Below, in pieces: positions 1 to 9,554 of a DNA stretch of 64,000 nucleotides (positions within the stretch are counted from its first letter, which is position 1; every line of letters starts with the position of its first letter). Source of the DNA: Arthrobacter terricola (GTDB taxonomy: Bacteria; Actinomycetota; Actinomycetes; Actinomycetales; Micrococcaceae); NCBI RefSeq assembly GCF_004354015.1, contig NZ_SMRU01000004.1:154800-218799 (forward strand), written 5' to 3'. A program made the position numbers and the translations under genes. The notes below the pieces were generated by a model that was not told where the DNA came from, ran no database searches, and saw only the letters and a list, made by a program, of their open reading frames with translations.

Positions 1-596
1 GCGACTAGAGCTTCGTTGGTGTGGGCGGCAGCGGAACCGCCGCGCAGGATCACGGCGTTGCCGCTCTTCAGCGCTAGTCCGGCGATGTCAACAGTGACGT
101 TCGGGCGCGCTTCGTAGATAGCGGCTACCACACCCATGGGGACGTTGACCTGGCGCAGCCGAAGTCCATTCGGGAGCGTCTGCCCGCGGACCACATTGCC
201 TACGGGATCAGGCAAGCCGGCGAGGTTTTCCAAAGCCGCCACCAGGCCATCGATGCGTGCCGCGGTCAGGGTCAGGCGGTCCAGCAAGGCAGCCGAAGTC
301 CCGTTGTTGCGTCCCGACTCAACATCCTTGGCGTTGGCTGCGAGGATCAAGGCCTGGTTTTCCTGCAGGGCGGAACCGATGGCGTGCAAGGCACGGTCCT
401 TCCAGGCGCGGTTTGCCTGACCCATGCTCCGCGCCGCGTGGCGTGCGCGGTCCGCGATCGAGTGCACTGCCGCTTCCACCTGTTCGGGCGTGGACGGCAC
501 CTGCCCGGGCTCCGGAGCTTCCGGCGCCTGAGCGGCCTGGCCGGTCGTCAAGGAGTCGGTGATCACGGGAGAATCGGGGGTGAGTGCCTCAGTCAT
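1..596 (-). CDS. proA: Gamma-glutamyl phosphate reductase, N-terminal part (cut by window edge)
   Basis: This is the second enzyme of proline synthesis: NADPH-dependent reduction of gamma-glutamyl phosphate to glutamate semialdehyde. About 198 N-terminal residues are visible, and the C-terminal half, with the catalytic cysteine, lies beyond base 1. The visible part contains the family stretch VNVPMGVVAAIYEARPNVT and a following GNAVILRGGSAA segment typical of ProA. The first ~45 residues are a Pro/Ala/Glu-rich leader before the conserved start of the dehydrogenase fold. The ATG at 596 overlaps the proB stop (ATGA), so translation is probably coupled and the two enzymes are made together. This matches the usual proB-proA order. 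Confidence 0.93.
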   Translation of the reverse strand, partial: MTEALTPDSPVITDSLTTGQAAQAPEAPEPGQVPSTPEQVEAAVHSIADRARHAARSMGQANRAWKDRALHAIGSALQENQALILAANAKDVESGRNNGTSAALLDRLTLTAARIDGLVAALENLAGLPDPVGNVVRGQTLPNGLRLRQVNVPMGVVAAIYEARPNVTVDIAGLALKSGNAVILRGGSAAAHTNEALV

Positions 597-1783
597 TCTC
601 CAAGTTTAGTGGAGCGCGGCGGCTGGACCAGCACGAGGTCGTCAACATGGACAACCACGCGGTCATATCCGCGGCCCAGGTCCTTCGCGAGTTCCTTCGT
701 GGAACGGCCAAGCATGCGGGGAAGCTCCTCGGAAGAGTAGTTCACCAATCCCCTGGCGATGACGGTACCGGCAGTGGACAGCATTTCCACGGGGTCGCCG
801 GGCTCGAAGTCTCCTTGGACGGAGGAGATCCCCGCGGGAAGCAACGAGGTGTGGCGGTCCCGCACTGCCCGGACGGCTCCGTCGTCGAGCACCAAACTGC
901 CTCGCACCGACGCCAGGTGCGCCAGCCACAAGAGCCGGACCGGCTTGCGGCTGCCGTTGATGGCGAACCACGTGCCCACGTCTTCGCCCGCAAGGGCGGC
1001 GGCGGCGTTGGCGGTGGACGTCACCAATCCGTGGATTCCGGAACTCGCGGCGATCGAGGCAGCCTCCACTTTGGTGGTCATGCCACCCGTGCCGACTCCC
1101 GCTTTGCCCGCCTTGCCGATGGTGACTCCAGCGAGGTCCTTAGGGCCGGTCACCAGCGGGATACGCTTGGCACCGGCCGACGGCGGTCCGTCGTAAAGGG
1201 CGTCGACGTCGGACAGCAGGACCAGGGCGTCCGCCCGGACAAGGTGCGCTACCAAGGCAGCCAGGCGGTCGTTGTCTCCAAAGCGGATTTCGTGCGTGGC
1301 GACCGTGTCGTTTTCGTTCACCACGGGCACGACGCCGAGATTCAGCAAGCGATCAAGGGCCCGGTACGCGTTGCTGTGCTGGGTCCGACGCATCAAGTCA
1401 TCAGCAGTCAGCAGGACCTGGCTGACGGTGACCCCGTGCGCGGCGAAGGCCTGCGAGTAGCGCGCCATGAGCAAGCCCTGGCCCACGCTCGCCGCCGCCT
1501 GTTGGGTAGCGAGATCCTTGGGCCGCTTCGCGAGGCCAAGGGGAGCCAGTCCGGCGGCAATGGCGCCGGACGAGACCAAAATGATCTCCGTGCCCGAGTT
1601 CCGCTTCTCCGCCAAAGCATGGACGAGCGCGGTCACGGACTTCTCGGAGATCCCGCCCTTGATACTGGTCAGCGACGACGAACCGACCTTGACCACGATC
1701 CGCTTGGCGTGGGCCAACGCGCGACGTTCGACGGCGTCGCTTACGTCGCTGAGCTCGGGAACCTGCGACGTATTAGCGGTCAT
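593..1783 (-). CDS. proB: Glutamate 5-kinase
   Basis: ProB phosphorylates glutamate with ATP to gamma-glutamyl phosphate, the first and feedback-inhibited step of proline synthesis. The 396-residue protein has an amino-acid-kinase domain beginning with [11 protein letters not shown] (residues 30-40) and a NENDTV motif near residue 155. A C-terminal PUA-like domain runs from about residue 300 ([16 protein letters not shown] onward). The length fits kinase-plus-PUA enzymes. Its start overlaps the end of obg by 11 bp and its stop overlaps the start of proA by 4 bp, so obg-proB-proA reads as one transcript. Nothing unusual was seen in the active-site regions. Confidence 0.95.
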   Translation of the reverse strand: MTANTSQVPELSDVSDAVERRALAHAKRIVVKVGSSSLTSIKGGISEKSVTALVHALAEKRNSGTEIILVSSGAIAAGLAPLGLAKRPKDLATQQAAASVGQGLLMARYSQAFAAHGVTVSQVLLTADDLMRRTQHSNAYRALDRLLNLGVVPVVNENDTVATHEIRFGDNDRLAALVAHLVRADALVLLSDVDALYDGPPSAGAKRIPLVTGPKDLAGVTIGKAGKAGVGTGGMTTKVEAASIAASSGIHGLVTSTANAAAALAGEDVGTWFAINGSRKPVRLLWLAHLASVRGSLVLDDGAVRAVRDRHTSLLPAGISSVQGDFEPGDPVEMLSTAGTVIARGLVNYSSEELPRMLGRSTKELAKDLGRGYDRVVVHVDDLVLVQPPRSTKLGE

Positions 1784-3365
1784 CGTCGTTGTCCCGGCCG
1801 CTTTCCTTCAGGGGCTGGGATGTACGACGGCGGCTGGCGGACTCGGTCCAGATTCCCGCCTTGCGCTCGGCTTCAAGCTCGGCGCGCGCCGCGGCTTTCG
1901 CTTCACGACGTTCGATTTGTTCTTCGCGCTTTTGGGCGCGCGTGGGACGGTCACCGAGATCGGCGACTCGGATGTCGGTGCCTCGCGGCGTGCCGAGGAG
2001 TTCGGCCCCCGCCATCATGGTGGGCTCCCAATCGAACACGACTCCGTCGTCTTCTTCGCCGATCACCACGGTGTCACCCGGAACGGCGCCCATCTTGAAC
2101 AACTCGGTTTCAATACCGAGTTTGGCCAAGCGGTCGGCGAGGTATCCGATAGCTTCTTCGTTCGTGAAGTCGGTCTGCTTGACCCAGCGGACCGGCTTTT
2201 CACCCAACACCCGGAAGAGCGGTTCGAGGTTCTTTTCTTCCCGGCGGATGCGGAAGCCAGTCTCATTGACCGCGCGCGGCCGGAGCACAGGGGCAGCCAC
2301 CTTCGGGGGCGCAGCAGTAACAGCATCGCGGGCGGCCATGACAATCTCGGCCATCGCGAAGCTCAAGGCGCGCAGGCCTTCGTGGCTCGTCGCAGACACT
2401 TCGAAGACGCGGTAGCCGCGTTCCTCCAGTTCGGGACGGACGAACTCGGCCATGTCCCGACCATCTGGGAGGTCCACCTTGTTCAACACCACAAGCTTGG
2501 GACGCTCATTCAAGGGCACCACCTCGCCGTCCACGCCGGCGTAGCTCATGTCCACCGCGTACCGGTCGAGTTCCTGCTCGATGATCGCGAGGTCGGAAAG
2601 GGGATCCCGGTCCGATTCCAGCGTTCCGCAATCGAGGACGTGGACCAAGGCGGCGCAACGCTCCACATGGCGGAGGAAGTTGTGGCCGAGGCCCTTGCCC
2701 TCGCTGGCACCTTCGATGAGACCGGGAACGTCTGCAATGGTGTACCGGACATCTCCGGCCTGCACTACGCCCAGGTTGGGGATCAAGGTGGTGAACGGGT
2801 AGTCGGCGATCTTGGGGCGGGCAGCCGACATCGCCGCGATCAAGCTGGACTTGCCGGCGGACGGGAATCCCACGAGCGCGATATCGGCAATGGACTTGAG
2901 CTCCAGGACGATGTCACTCGAATCGCCTTCGATACCGAGGAGGGCGAAGCCGGGAGCCTTGCGTTTCTGGGAGGACAGGGCGGAATTGCCAAGGCCACCT
3001 TGGCCGCCAGCGGCGGCGACGTACTCCGCGCCCTGGCCCACGAGGTCGGCGAGGACCACTCCGTCTTTGGTTTTGACAACCGTTCCCTCGGGAACGGGAA
3101 GGACCAGTGTTTCGCCGTTCTTGCCGCCGCGCCAGTCACCCATGCCGGGACCGCCGTTGGTGGCGTGGCGGTGAGGGGCATGGTGGTAGTCAAGGAGCGT
3201 CGTGGTCTGGGCATCGACCCGCAGGATGACGTCACCGCCGTTGCCGCCATTGCCGCCGTCGGGACCGCCCAAAGGCTTGAACTTCTCACGCTTGACAGAA
3301 ACACAGCCGTGGCCGCCTGTTCCGCCGGATACATGAAGTACTACCCGGTCTACGAAGGTGGCCAC
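1773..3365 (-). CDS. obg: GTPase Obg/CgtA, 50S assembly factor
   Basis: Obg is a ribosome-associated GTPase acting in late 50S assembly and stress control. The 530-residue protein has the glycine-rich Obg fold (residues 1 to ~160, with [14 protein letters not shown]). The G domain has P-loop GFPSAGKSS, switch segment DYPFTTL, G3 [14 protein letters not shown] and NKVD. An OCT domain follows, then a charged C-terminal tail of ~60 residues (rich in K, E and R) typical of actinobacterial forms. The start is GTG at 3365, preceded by GAGGAG seven bases upstream. It lies downstream of rplU-rpmA, the common conserved order, but a strong terminator separates it from rpmA, so it probably also has its own promoter. 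Confidence 0.96.
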   Translation of the reverse strand: MATFVDRVVLHVSGGTGGHGCVSVKREKFKPLGGPDGGNGGNGGDVILRVDAQTTTLLDYHHAPHRHATNGGPGMGDWRGGKNGETLVLPVPEGTVVKTKDGVVLADLVGQGAEYVAAAGGQGGLGNSALSSQKRKAPGFALLGIEGDSSDIVLELKSIADIALVGFPSAGKSSLIAAMSAARPKIADYPFTTLIPNLGVVQAGDVRYTIADVPGLIEGASEGKGLGHNFLRHVERCAALVHVLDCGTLESDRDPLSDLAIIEQELDRYAVDMSYAGVDGEVVPLNERPKLVVLNKVDLPDGRDMAEFVRPELEERGYRVFEVSATSHEGLRALSFAMAEIVMAARDAVTAAPPKVAAPVLRPRAVNETGFRIRREEKNLEPLFRVLGEKPVRWVKQTDFTNEEAIGYLADRLAKLGIETELFKMGAVPGDTVVIGEEDDGVVFDWEPTMMAGAELLGTPRGTDIRVADLGDRPTRAQKREEQIERREAKAAARAELEAERKAGIWTESASRRRTSQPLKESGRDNDDDR

Positions 3366-3451
3366 GTGTTTCTCCTCAAGATGGATCCTGCTGCTTGAAT
3401 GCTGCGGCGAAGCTGGCTCGCCGCCCCGCCCCAGTAGATTCTAGTGCGGTT

Positions 3452-3493
3452 AAAAAGACGGGTGGAGCGGGCCAACCGGCCCGCTCCACCCGT
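3452..3493 (-). terminator. Rho-independent terminator after rplU-rpmA
   Basis: A perfect 16-bp stem with loop GGTT (minus strand) is followed on the minus strand by CTTTTTAA. It sits between rpmA and obg and should end or attenuate the ribosomal-protein transcript. Confidence 0.9.
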
Positions 3494-3506
3494 TCAGAAC
3501 GTTGTA

Positions 3507-3770
3507 TTACTCTGCAGCCGCAGCAGCAACGATGTTCACGACGCGACGGCCACGGCGAGTACCGAACTCAACCGCACCGGCCTGCAGTGCGAACAGGGTG
3601 TCGTCGCCACCGCGACCGACGCCTGCACCCGGGTGGAAGTGGGTGCCACGCTGGCGGACGATGATCTCGCCTGCGGAAACAACCTGGCCGCCGAAGCGCT
3701 TTACGCCAAGGTACTGAGCGTTGGAGTCACGACCGTTGCGAGTGGAGCTCGCGCCTTTTTTGTGTGCCAT
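3507..3770 (-). CDS. rpmA: 50S ribosomal protein L27
   Basis: L27 reaches the peptidyl-transferase centre with its N-terminal tail. The 87-residue sequence is canonical: it starts [19 protein letters not shown], continues LGVKRFGGQ, and contains the TKFHPG-equivalent [15 protein letters not shown]. The protein begins directly at the functional tail, without the cleavable N-terminal extension found in many Firmicutes. It lies 60 bp downstream of rplU and is cotranscribed with it. The transcript ends at the hairpin just downstream. Confidence 0.97.
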   Translation of the reverse strand: MAHKKGASSTRNGRDSNAQYLGVKRFGGQVVSAGEIIVRQRGTHFHPGAGVGRGGDDTLFALQAGAVEFGTRRGRRVVNIVAAAAAE

Positions 3771-3830
3771 GTGAAATGCCTGCCTTTAAATTCTTGGGAA
3801 TCTGTTGAAAACCTGGATCGTAACCAGTGG

Positions 3831-4139
3831 TTACTTGATGCCGGTGATCTTGATCTTGGTCAGTTCCTGACGGTGACCCTGGCGCTTCTTGTAGCCGGTC
3901 TTGTTCTTGAACTTCTGGATGACGATCTTCGGACCACGGAGGTCTTCGAGGATCTCGGCCGTGACCTTGACCTTGGCAAGGTCTGCAGCGGCGGAGGTTA
4001 CCTTGTCGCCGTCAACCAGGAGCAGTGCGGGCAGCTCAAGGGTGCTGCCGGCTTCACCGGCGACGCGGTTCAGGGTTACGTAGTCTCCAACGGAAACCTT
4101 TTCTTGGCGGCCGCCTGCGCGGACAATCGCGTACACCAC
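3831..4139 (-). CDS. rplU: 50S ribosomal protein L21
   Basis: L21 binds 23S rRNA. The protein is about 102 residues if started at GTG 4139 ([15 protein letters not shown]), which is where the family begins. An in-frame GTG at 4151 would add four residues (MSAQ), but its purine tract GAGAG would be only two bases away. The 4139 start has AAGTGAG about seven bases upstream. The conserved C-terminus [14 protein letters not shown] is present. It is the first gene of rplU-rpmA, behind a leader of roughly 200 nt. Confidence 0.95.
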   Translation of the reverse strand: MVYAIVRAGGRQEKVSVGDYVTLNRVAGEAGSTLELPALLLVDGDKVTSAAADLAKVKVTAEILEDLRGPKIVIQKFKNKTGYKKRQGHRQELTKIKITGIK

Positions 4140-4548
4140 TTGGGCACTCACTTCTCTCGACGTTTATTACTAAATTTGCGTGCGGAACCCCGAACCGAAA
4201 CGGGCCTGGTTCACGCTGTGCCTCAACGCCGTGGACCCCTATGTGGAGTCCATGAGTTATCCCTGAACAGTCCCGAATCAAGGAACGGTTTCGAAAGAAA
4301 CAGATCCGAACGAAAGGTTCTCTGGGCATAACCCAAGTGTTGGCGTAAGCACCGAGGATCTAGACTACGCTAGTTTCTCCCTCGGCTGCAAATGAGGCCC
4401 GGTCCGGAGGCCGCCATGTGATGGATGCCACGGACTTGCAATGCCGCCGTCCGATACCGTGCCCATACAGCTTACCCTTGACGCTGGCAAAACCCCGGAC
4501 GTGCCGCCCGACACGCTGCGGCAGCCGCCCACACCACGGACGAGGTTG
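4140..4548 (-). other. Intergenic leader between thiD-tenA and rplU
   Basis: About 400 bp without a credible gene. It holds the candidate rplU promoter and an untranslated leader of about 200 nt, including a small stem TGGAC/GTCCA around 4230-4255. The size would allow autogenous control by a ribosomal protein, but I recognise no specific leader motif. Short open frames here look non-coding. Confidence 0.5.
4362..4391 (-). promoter_or_regulatory. Candidate promoter for rplU-rpmA
   Basis: On the minus strand TTGCAG (4391-4386) and TAGTCT (4367-4362) are separated by 18 bp, a plausible SigA-type promoter. It lies in the gap between the ThiD-TenA gene and rplU. Confidence 0.45.
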
Positions 4549-6069
4549 TCAGCCGTGAACCCGCGGCGCGTCGAAAAACGCTGTTTCATAGCGGCAGGAC
4601 CGGATAAACGCCTCAAGCATCGCTTCCCGCTCCGCCGGCGACGCCACGCCTGCGGCAACATCGATGATGTCGATGGCCTTCCGGGTGGCTTCGGCGAATG
4701 CTTCGTCAGCGTACGTGCGCAACCAATCGGCGTAAGGATGCCCTTCCGGTGCGCCCGACTCGACGTATCCGTCGTGGAGCTGCCGTCCCACCTCTGCGTA
4801 CAGCCAGTAGCACGGCAGGATGGCAGCGACCAGGACGGCATAGCTTCCCGACGCCGATGCCGCCACCAAGTGGTCCACGTAAGCCTTCGTAACTGGCCCT
4901 AGCTTGTTGCTGGATTCGCGGGTCGCGAGCCAGTTCCGGTGCAGCTCGGACTCGACCTCGAGGCACGTTTGGGCTCCCCGGGCCCAGAACAGCTGCTCAG
5001 CCTCGCTCGGAGCCAGTGCGCTTGCCCGCGCCAAGACCCGGGAGTATCCGTTGAGGTAGATGGCATCCTGCGCCAGGTAGTACGCGAAATGGGTTTCGCC
5101 GAGCGCGCCGGATTGCAGGTCCTTGATGAAGTCCAAGGCATGGATGGCGTCCAGTTCAGGGCGGGCTTCGTCCCACAACCGTGCTACGAATTCCCTGGGC
5201 TGGAGGCCGTTGTCCAGCGCGTGGAAGTGGTGGATCGGTCCGTTGCCCTTGCCGACTTCCAACACCGCCGATTCCGCCAATGCCCCGTGGAGCCACGGTT
5301 TGACCACGCGAAGGGCGGACTCCCAATCGCCGAGCCGCACCTTGGCCGTGGCCATCGCGGACGAGAGCGAGCAGCCCGTGCCATGGCTGTTGCGGGTATC
5401 CACCCGCTCGCCGGGGAAGACCACGACGTCCTGGCTCAGCAGTCCGACGGTGTTCACCAGGGCGTCCGGGCAGCCCGGTCCCTCCAAGTGGCCGCCCTTC
5501 ACCAACACGGTGTTTCCACACGCGGCGGCCAGCCGCTTACCCTGCGCGAGTGCAGTGTCCCAATCAGCGGCTTCGGATTCGCCCAGGAGCATGGCCAGTT
5601 CCGGCAGGTTCGGGGTGATCAAGTCGGCCAAGGGCAGAAGCTCGCGGAGCGCGGCTTCTGCGGACTCCGCGAGGAGGCGGTCGCCGCTCGTGGCGATCAT
5701 CACAGGGTCGAGGACCACGACGGCGGGACGCACCTCGCCGAGCCAGCGGCGTACTTCCTCGATCACCGCGGCATCCCCGAGCATGCCGATCTTGACGGCG
5801 TCCACCTCGATGTCATTGCCGATGGCCTCGAGTTGCTGGCGCAGGAAATCCACAGGCGGAACATGGACCCCGGTGACGCCTTGCGTGTTTTGGGCCGTGA
5901 GGGCCGTAATAGCGGCCATGCCGTAACCACCCTGGGCGGCGATGCTCTTGAGGTCGGCCTGGATTCCTGCTCCACCCGAAGGATCGGATCCGGCGATGCT
6001 GAGCACCCTGGGCACGCGTCGGCGCGTCGCCTCGAGCGGGTACACGAGTGAATGCGGTGATGAAGCCAT
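4549..6069 (-). CDS. thiD: ThiD-TenA fusion: HMP/HMP-P kinase with C-terminal thiaminase II-like domain
   Basis: This is a thiamine pyrimidine synthesis and salvage enzyme of about 506 residues. The N-terminal ~265 residues are ThiD: they begin LSIAGSDPSGGAGIQADLKS and contain the GTGC anion-hole motif (SHGTGCSLSSAMA). ThiD phosphorylates hydroxymethylpyrimidine and its monophosphate. Residues ~290-506 are TenA-like (LPCYWLYAEVGRQL, then SCRYETAFFD near the end), which in other organisms hydrolyses aminopyrimidine breakdown products. ATG 6069 is chosen over ATG 6078 because the purine-rich GAAGGGA lies eight bases before it. That Shine-Dalgarno is inside the TPP aptamer, so thiamine status should control translation directly. 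Confidence 0.93.
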   Translation of the reverse strand: MASSPHSLVYPLEATRRRVPRVLSIAGSDPSGGAGIQADLKSIAAQGGYGMAAITALTAQNTQGVTGVHVPPVDFLRQQLEAIGNDIEVDAVKIGMLGDAAVIEEVRRWLGEVRPAVVVLDPVMIATSGDRLLAESAEAALRELLPLADLITPNLPELAMLLGESEAADWDTALAQGKRLAAACGNTVLVKGGHLEGPGCPDALVNTVGLLSQDVVVFPGERVDTRNSHGTGCSLSSAMATAKVRLGDWESALRVVKPWLHGALAESAVLEVGKGNGPIHHFHALDNGLQPREFVARLWDEARPELDAIHALDFIKDLQSGALGETHFAYYLAQDAIYLNGYSRVLARASALAPSEAEQLFWARGAQTCLEVESELHRNWLATRESSNKLGPVTKAYVDHLVAASASGSYAVLVAAILPCYWLYAEVGRQLHDGYVESGAPEGHPYADWLRTYADEAFAEATRKAIDIIDVAAGVASPAEREAMLEAFIRSCRYETAFFDAPRVHG

Positions 6070-6072
6070 ACG

Positions 6073-6160
6073 GGACATCCCTTCGCCGGTGCTAACCGGA
6101 CAGGTTCAACGGGTCTGGTCTCAGCCGGCTTGGTGCGCGGCACCCCGTGTCAGTCCCCTA
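6073..6160 (-). promoter_or_regulatory. TPP riboswitch (THI element)
   Basis: The minus strand carries the conserved THI-box segments in order: GGGGTGCC, GGCTGAGA, ACCCGTTGAACCTG, CCGGTTAGCACCGGCGAAGGGA. A GGGAC/GTCCC pair closes the aptamer. The terminal GAAGGGA (6084-6078) is also the Shine-Dalgarno of the downstream gene. The element is therefore expected to act on translation by masking the ribosome site when TPP is bound. Confidence 0.95.
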
Positions 6161-6246
6161 GTTTAACCCGGATCACACGAAGTACTGGGATCGACCCTTC
6201 GACGAGCCGCTGGGGAGGCGCGGGGCCTCCCGAAGGCCGGAACGCC

Positions 6247-6291
6247 GAAGCCCCGGCAGTATCCGCGAATGCGGAAACCCACCGGGGCTTC
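6247..6291 (-). terminator. Hairpin downstream of rne
   Basis: Perfect 10-bp arms GAAGCCCCGG / CCGGGGCTTC enclose a smaller hairpin (TCCGC/GCGGA). There is no T-run, but its place just after the rne stop and before the TPP riboswitch suggests a terminator or 3'-end stabiliser. Confidence 0.6.
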
Positions 6292-6305
6292 GAATGACGG
6301 AGTTG

Positions 6306-9300
6306 TCAGAGCTCGGACTTTGGCACGCCGACGCCAAGGATGATCGGCTCCTCCGTGGCCGTGGGCTTGGCGGATCCTTCAACAGGTACCTTGGCCTCGT
6401 GGGCGGAGCCGCCTGAAGCAGCCGCGGAGGCCTCATGGTGTTCGACATCCGTGGCGTTGGCCGCACCCTGCGCCCGGCTGGCGCTGCGGTTGCGGCGTGC
6501 CCTGCGGCTGCGCGGTGCAGACTCCGCGGACCCGCTTGACACAGCGGGTTCAGGAGTGGGGGCTTCTTCCACGCTGACCTCGCCCTCGGAAGGCTTGCTT
6601 CCGGAGGCTTCCGCTTCCGGGGCCGCGGCTTCCGGCGCTTCGTCTTCCGGGGCATGGCCGAGGCCGGCAAACGCCTTCGCCAACAGGTCCAGGCTCATGG
6701 TCGGAGTGCCCGTAGCCGTGGGCTCAGGGTGGTGGACGAAGGGCAAGGCGACTTCTTCGCCACCAAACCGCAACACGGGCTTCACGCGTTCCTCGGTGCC
6801 GAACAGGCTTGACGAAGGAGCGGCAGGTTCCTGTTCACCCGAGAACCCTGCCCCACCCGAAGTTCCACCCGAGGACGCGGCCGGCGTAGCGGCCGGAGCC
6901 TGGACGGGCGCTGCGCCGGACTCTTCCGGGGTTGCCTCGCCCGCGGCGAGTTCCGCGGCATGCCGCAGCTCGTCGTCGTGCACGTGTGCCGCATGGGCCG
7001 CGGCCGCAATGGTGGCAAGGGCAGCGCGGGTGGCGGCCTGGCGGCCGGGATCCGTCGGTTCAACGTGGACGGCACCCACAGTGGTTACCGGGGCCTCGGG
7101 CGCGCCCTGCCCCGATCCCCTGCTGCGGCGGCGCTTCCGCGGTTCAGTGCGGCCCGCTGGCTGGGATTCGGCGCGAGGGTGGTGGTGCTCGGCAGCCAAA
7201 ACGTTGGCCCGGCGATGCTCAACGGGCTCGTCGTGGGTGACGACGCCGCGCCCTGCACACACTTCGCATTGCTCACCGAAGACTTCGAGCAGCCCGGTGC
7301 CCATGCGCTTACGGGTCATCTGCACCAGGCCCAGCGAGGTCACTTCGGCGACCTGGTGCTTGGTGCGGTCCCGGCCAAGGCATTCGACCAGGCGCCGCAG
7401 CACGAGGTCGCGGTTGGACTCGAGGACCATGTCGATGAAGTCGATGACGATGATTCCGCCGATGTCGCGCAGGCGGAGTTGCCGGACGACTTCCTCCGCC
7501 GCTTCGAGGTTGTTCTTGGTGACGGTCTCTTCAAGGTTGCCGCCGCTGCCGGTGAACTTGCCCGTGTTCACGTCAACAACGGTCATGGCCTCAGTGCGGT
7601 CGATCACGAGCGAACCGCCTGAAGGCAGGAAAACCTTCCGCTCCAGGGCCTTGTGGATCTGCTCATCCACGCGCCAAGCCGAGAAGATGTCCTGCTCGGA
7701 CGTCCACTTTTCGAGGCGCCCCACCAGGTCCGGAGCCACATAGGTCACGTAGGCTTCGATGGTGTCCCATGCCTCATCGCCCGAGACGATGAGCTTGGAG
7801 AAGTCCTCGTTGAAGACGTCGCGGACAACCTTGATGGTGAGGTCCGGTTCGCCGTACAAAAGTTCCGGGGCAAGGATCTTCGTGGACGTGGACTGGCTCT
7901 CGATACCTTCCCACTGGGCGCGCAGGCGGTTGATGTCGTGGGTCAGCTCTTCCTCGGAGGCGCCCTCGGCGGCAGTGCGGACAATGACGCCCGCGTTTTC
8001 GGGAAGGCGGTCCTTGAGGATCCGCTTCAGGCGGTTCCGCTCGACGTCGGGCAGCTTGCGCGAGATGCCGGTCATAGACCCGCCGGGAACGTACACGAGG
8101 TAACGTCCCGGGAGGGAAATCTGGCTCGTCAATCGGGCGCCCTTGTGGCCTACGGGGTCCTTGGTGACCTGCACGAGCACCGAATCGCCGGATTTAAGGG
8201 CATTTTCGATGCGGCGCGGCTTGCCTTCGAGCGTCACGGTGTCCCAATTGACTTCACCGGCGTACAGCACCGCATTGCGGCCCCGTCCGATATCCACGAA
8301 AGCGGCTTCCATGGACGGCAGGACGTTCTGGACCTTGCCCAAGTACACATTGCCGATCAAGGAGTCCTGCTGCGTCTTGGACACGAAGTGTTCGGCCAGC
8401 ACGCCGTCTTCCAAGACCCCGATCTGGATCCTGTCGTCGCGCTGGCGAACGATCATCTGCCGGTCCACAGATTCGCGGCGCGCCAGGAACTCGGCTTCGG
8501 TGATCACTTGCCGGCGACGCCCGGTCTCCCGGGATTCACGCCGGCGCTGCTTCTTCGCTTCAAGGCGGGTGGAGCCCTTGACGCTCGTGACCCGATCCGG
8601 GCCCGTGGATTCCACGTGCGCGCGGGGAGCGCGGACGCGGGTCACAGTGTTGGGCGGATCGTCGTCTCCGCCGCCAGTAAGCTCGAGGTCCTGGTCGCCG
8701 CGACGACGCCGCCTGCGACGACGCGAGGTCACGCCTTCTTCCAAGGCTTCCTCGGCCTCGGCTTCCGCGGTTTCTTCACCTTCGACGGATACCTCTTCAC
8801 CGGGAACTTCATCGCGATCGGAGCCACGGCGGCCACGCCGCCCGCGGCTGCGACGCCGACGGCGGCTGCCGCCCTCATCCAGCTCGTTGTCATCGCCAGG
8901 CCGTTCGCCGCCCTCGGATTCTTCATCGACAACGGCAGGGCGCACAACCGTGCTCAAGTCCGGAGCCTGGAAAAGCATGGAGGTGATGGAGCCGGGTTCG
9001 AGGAAGAGCGACGAGGCAGGGCTGGCGGCAGCCGGTTCGGCATTCTCGGCCGGCTCTTCGGCCTCTTCTTCAGTGACCGCTTCCGCGGCTGCAACTGACG
9101 GTTCTTCGGCGGCTGCTTCTTCGGCTGCGGGCTCGGCAGGGGTTTCCTCCGCTGCTTCGGCTGCCGCTGCCTTCGTCGTCGTACGACGGCGCCGCACCGG
9201 CTTTTCGGGTGCCGGTTCCGTTTGGGGGGTTTCGGGTTCGACGGCGGCAGCCTGCGCGGCGTCCCTGGAACCTTCAGGGGAGGTTTCTTCAGCGAAGCCA

Positions 9301-9554
9301 GGCAACGGTTCGGCGTCGACCTTCTTGCGGGCCCGGCTGCGCCGGACGGGCGCCTTGGGCGCTTCAGCAGCCGGTGCGTCGGCGACCTGCCCTGCGGACG
9401 GGGCGGCAGCACCGGCGTCGGGCGCTTCTCCTGATGCCTCCGCAGCAGCTTTCGGAGCGGCCTTGCGGCGGGTGCGGGTGGCCTTCTTCGGCGTCTCCGG
9501 GGCTTCTTCCGGCGCCGCGCCTTCGGCGGCGGCTACAACTTGCTCATTATCCAT
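6306..9554 (-). CDS. rne: RNase E/G family endoribonuclease
   Basis: A single-strand-specific endoribonuclease for mRNA decay and rRNA processing, about 1082 residues. The first ~370 residues are low complexity: Ala/Glu/Pro-rich with basic clusters such as RRRRSRGRRGRRG. The catalytic core follows: an S1-like domain (GNVYLGKVQNVLPSMEAAFVD), catalytic-site segments VDVNTGKF and IIVIDFIDM, and the zinc-link CEVCAGRG. Another disordered region follows, ending in an Arg-rich, acidic tail. ATG 9554 (MDNEQVV) is preferred, with GGAG 11 bases upstream; the 40 in-frame residues before it look non-coding. rplU follows at a distance rather than directly, because the thiamine gene is inserted. Confidence 0.95.
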   Translation of the reverse strand: MDNEQVVAAAEGAAPEEAPETPKKATRTRRKAAPKAAAEASGEAPDAGAAAPSAGQVADAPAAEAPKAPVRRSRARKKVDAEPLPGFAEETSPEGSRDAAQAAAVEPETPQTEPAPEKPVRRRRTTTKAAAAEAAEETPAEPAAEEAAAEEPSVAAAEAVTEEEAEEPAENAEPAAASPASSLFLEPGSITSMLFQAPDLSTVVRPAVVDEESEGGERPGDDNELDEGGSRRRRRSRGRRGRRGSDRDEVPGEEVSVEGEETAEAEAEEALEEGVTSRRRRRRRRGDQDLELTGGGDDDPPNTVTRVRAPRAHVESTGPDRVTSVKGSTRLEAKKQRRRESRETGRRRQVITEAEFLARRESVDRQMIVRQRDDRIQIGVLEDGVLAEHFVSKTQQDSLIGNVYLGKVQNVLPSMEAAFVDIGRGRNAVLYAGEVNWDTVTLEGKPRRIENALKSGDSVLVQVTKDPVGHKGARLTSQISLPGRYLVYVPGGSMTGISRKLPDVERNRLKRILKDRLPENAGVIVRTAAEGASEEELTHDINRLRAQWEGIESQSTSTKILAPELLYGEPDLTIKVVRDVFNEDFSKLIVSGDEAWDTIEAYVTYVAPDLVGRLEKWTSEQDIFSAWRVDEQIHKALERKVFLPSGGSLVIDRTEAMTVVDVNTGKFTGSGGNLEETVTKNNLEAAEEVVRQLRLRDIGGIIVIDFIDMVLESNRDLVLRRLVECLGRDRTKHQVAEVTSLGLVQMTRKRMGTGLLEVFGEQCEVCAGRGVVTHDEPVEHRRANVLAAEHHHPRAESQPAGRTEPRKRRRSRGSGQGAPEAPVTTVGAVHVEPTDPGRQAATRAALATIAAAAHAAHVHDDELRHAAELAAGEATPEESGAAPVQAPAATPAASSGGTSGGAGFSGEQEPAAPSSSLFGTEERVKPVLRFGGEEVALPFVHHPEPTATGTPTMSLDLLAKAFAGLGHAPEDEAPEAAAPEAEASGSKPSEGEVSVEEAPTPEPAVSSGSAESAPRSRRARRNRSASRAQGAANATDVEHHEASAAASGGSAHEAKVPVEGSAKPTATEEPIILGVGVPKSEL

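Noticed and set aside
584..3398. Long plus-strand open frames (up to 643 codons) opposite proB and obg
   Set aside because: They are antisense shadows of well-recognised genes in GC-rich DNA; their translations show no domains and no ribosome sites.
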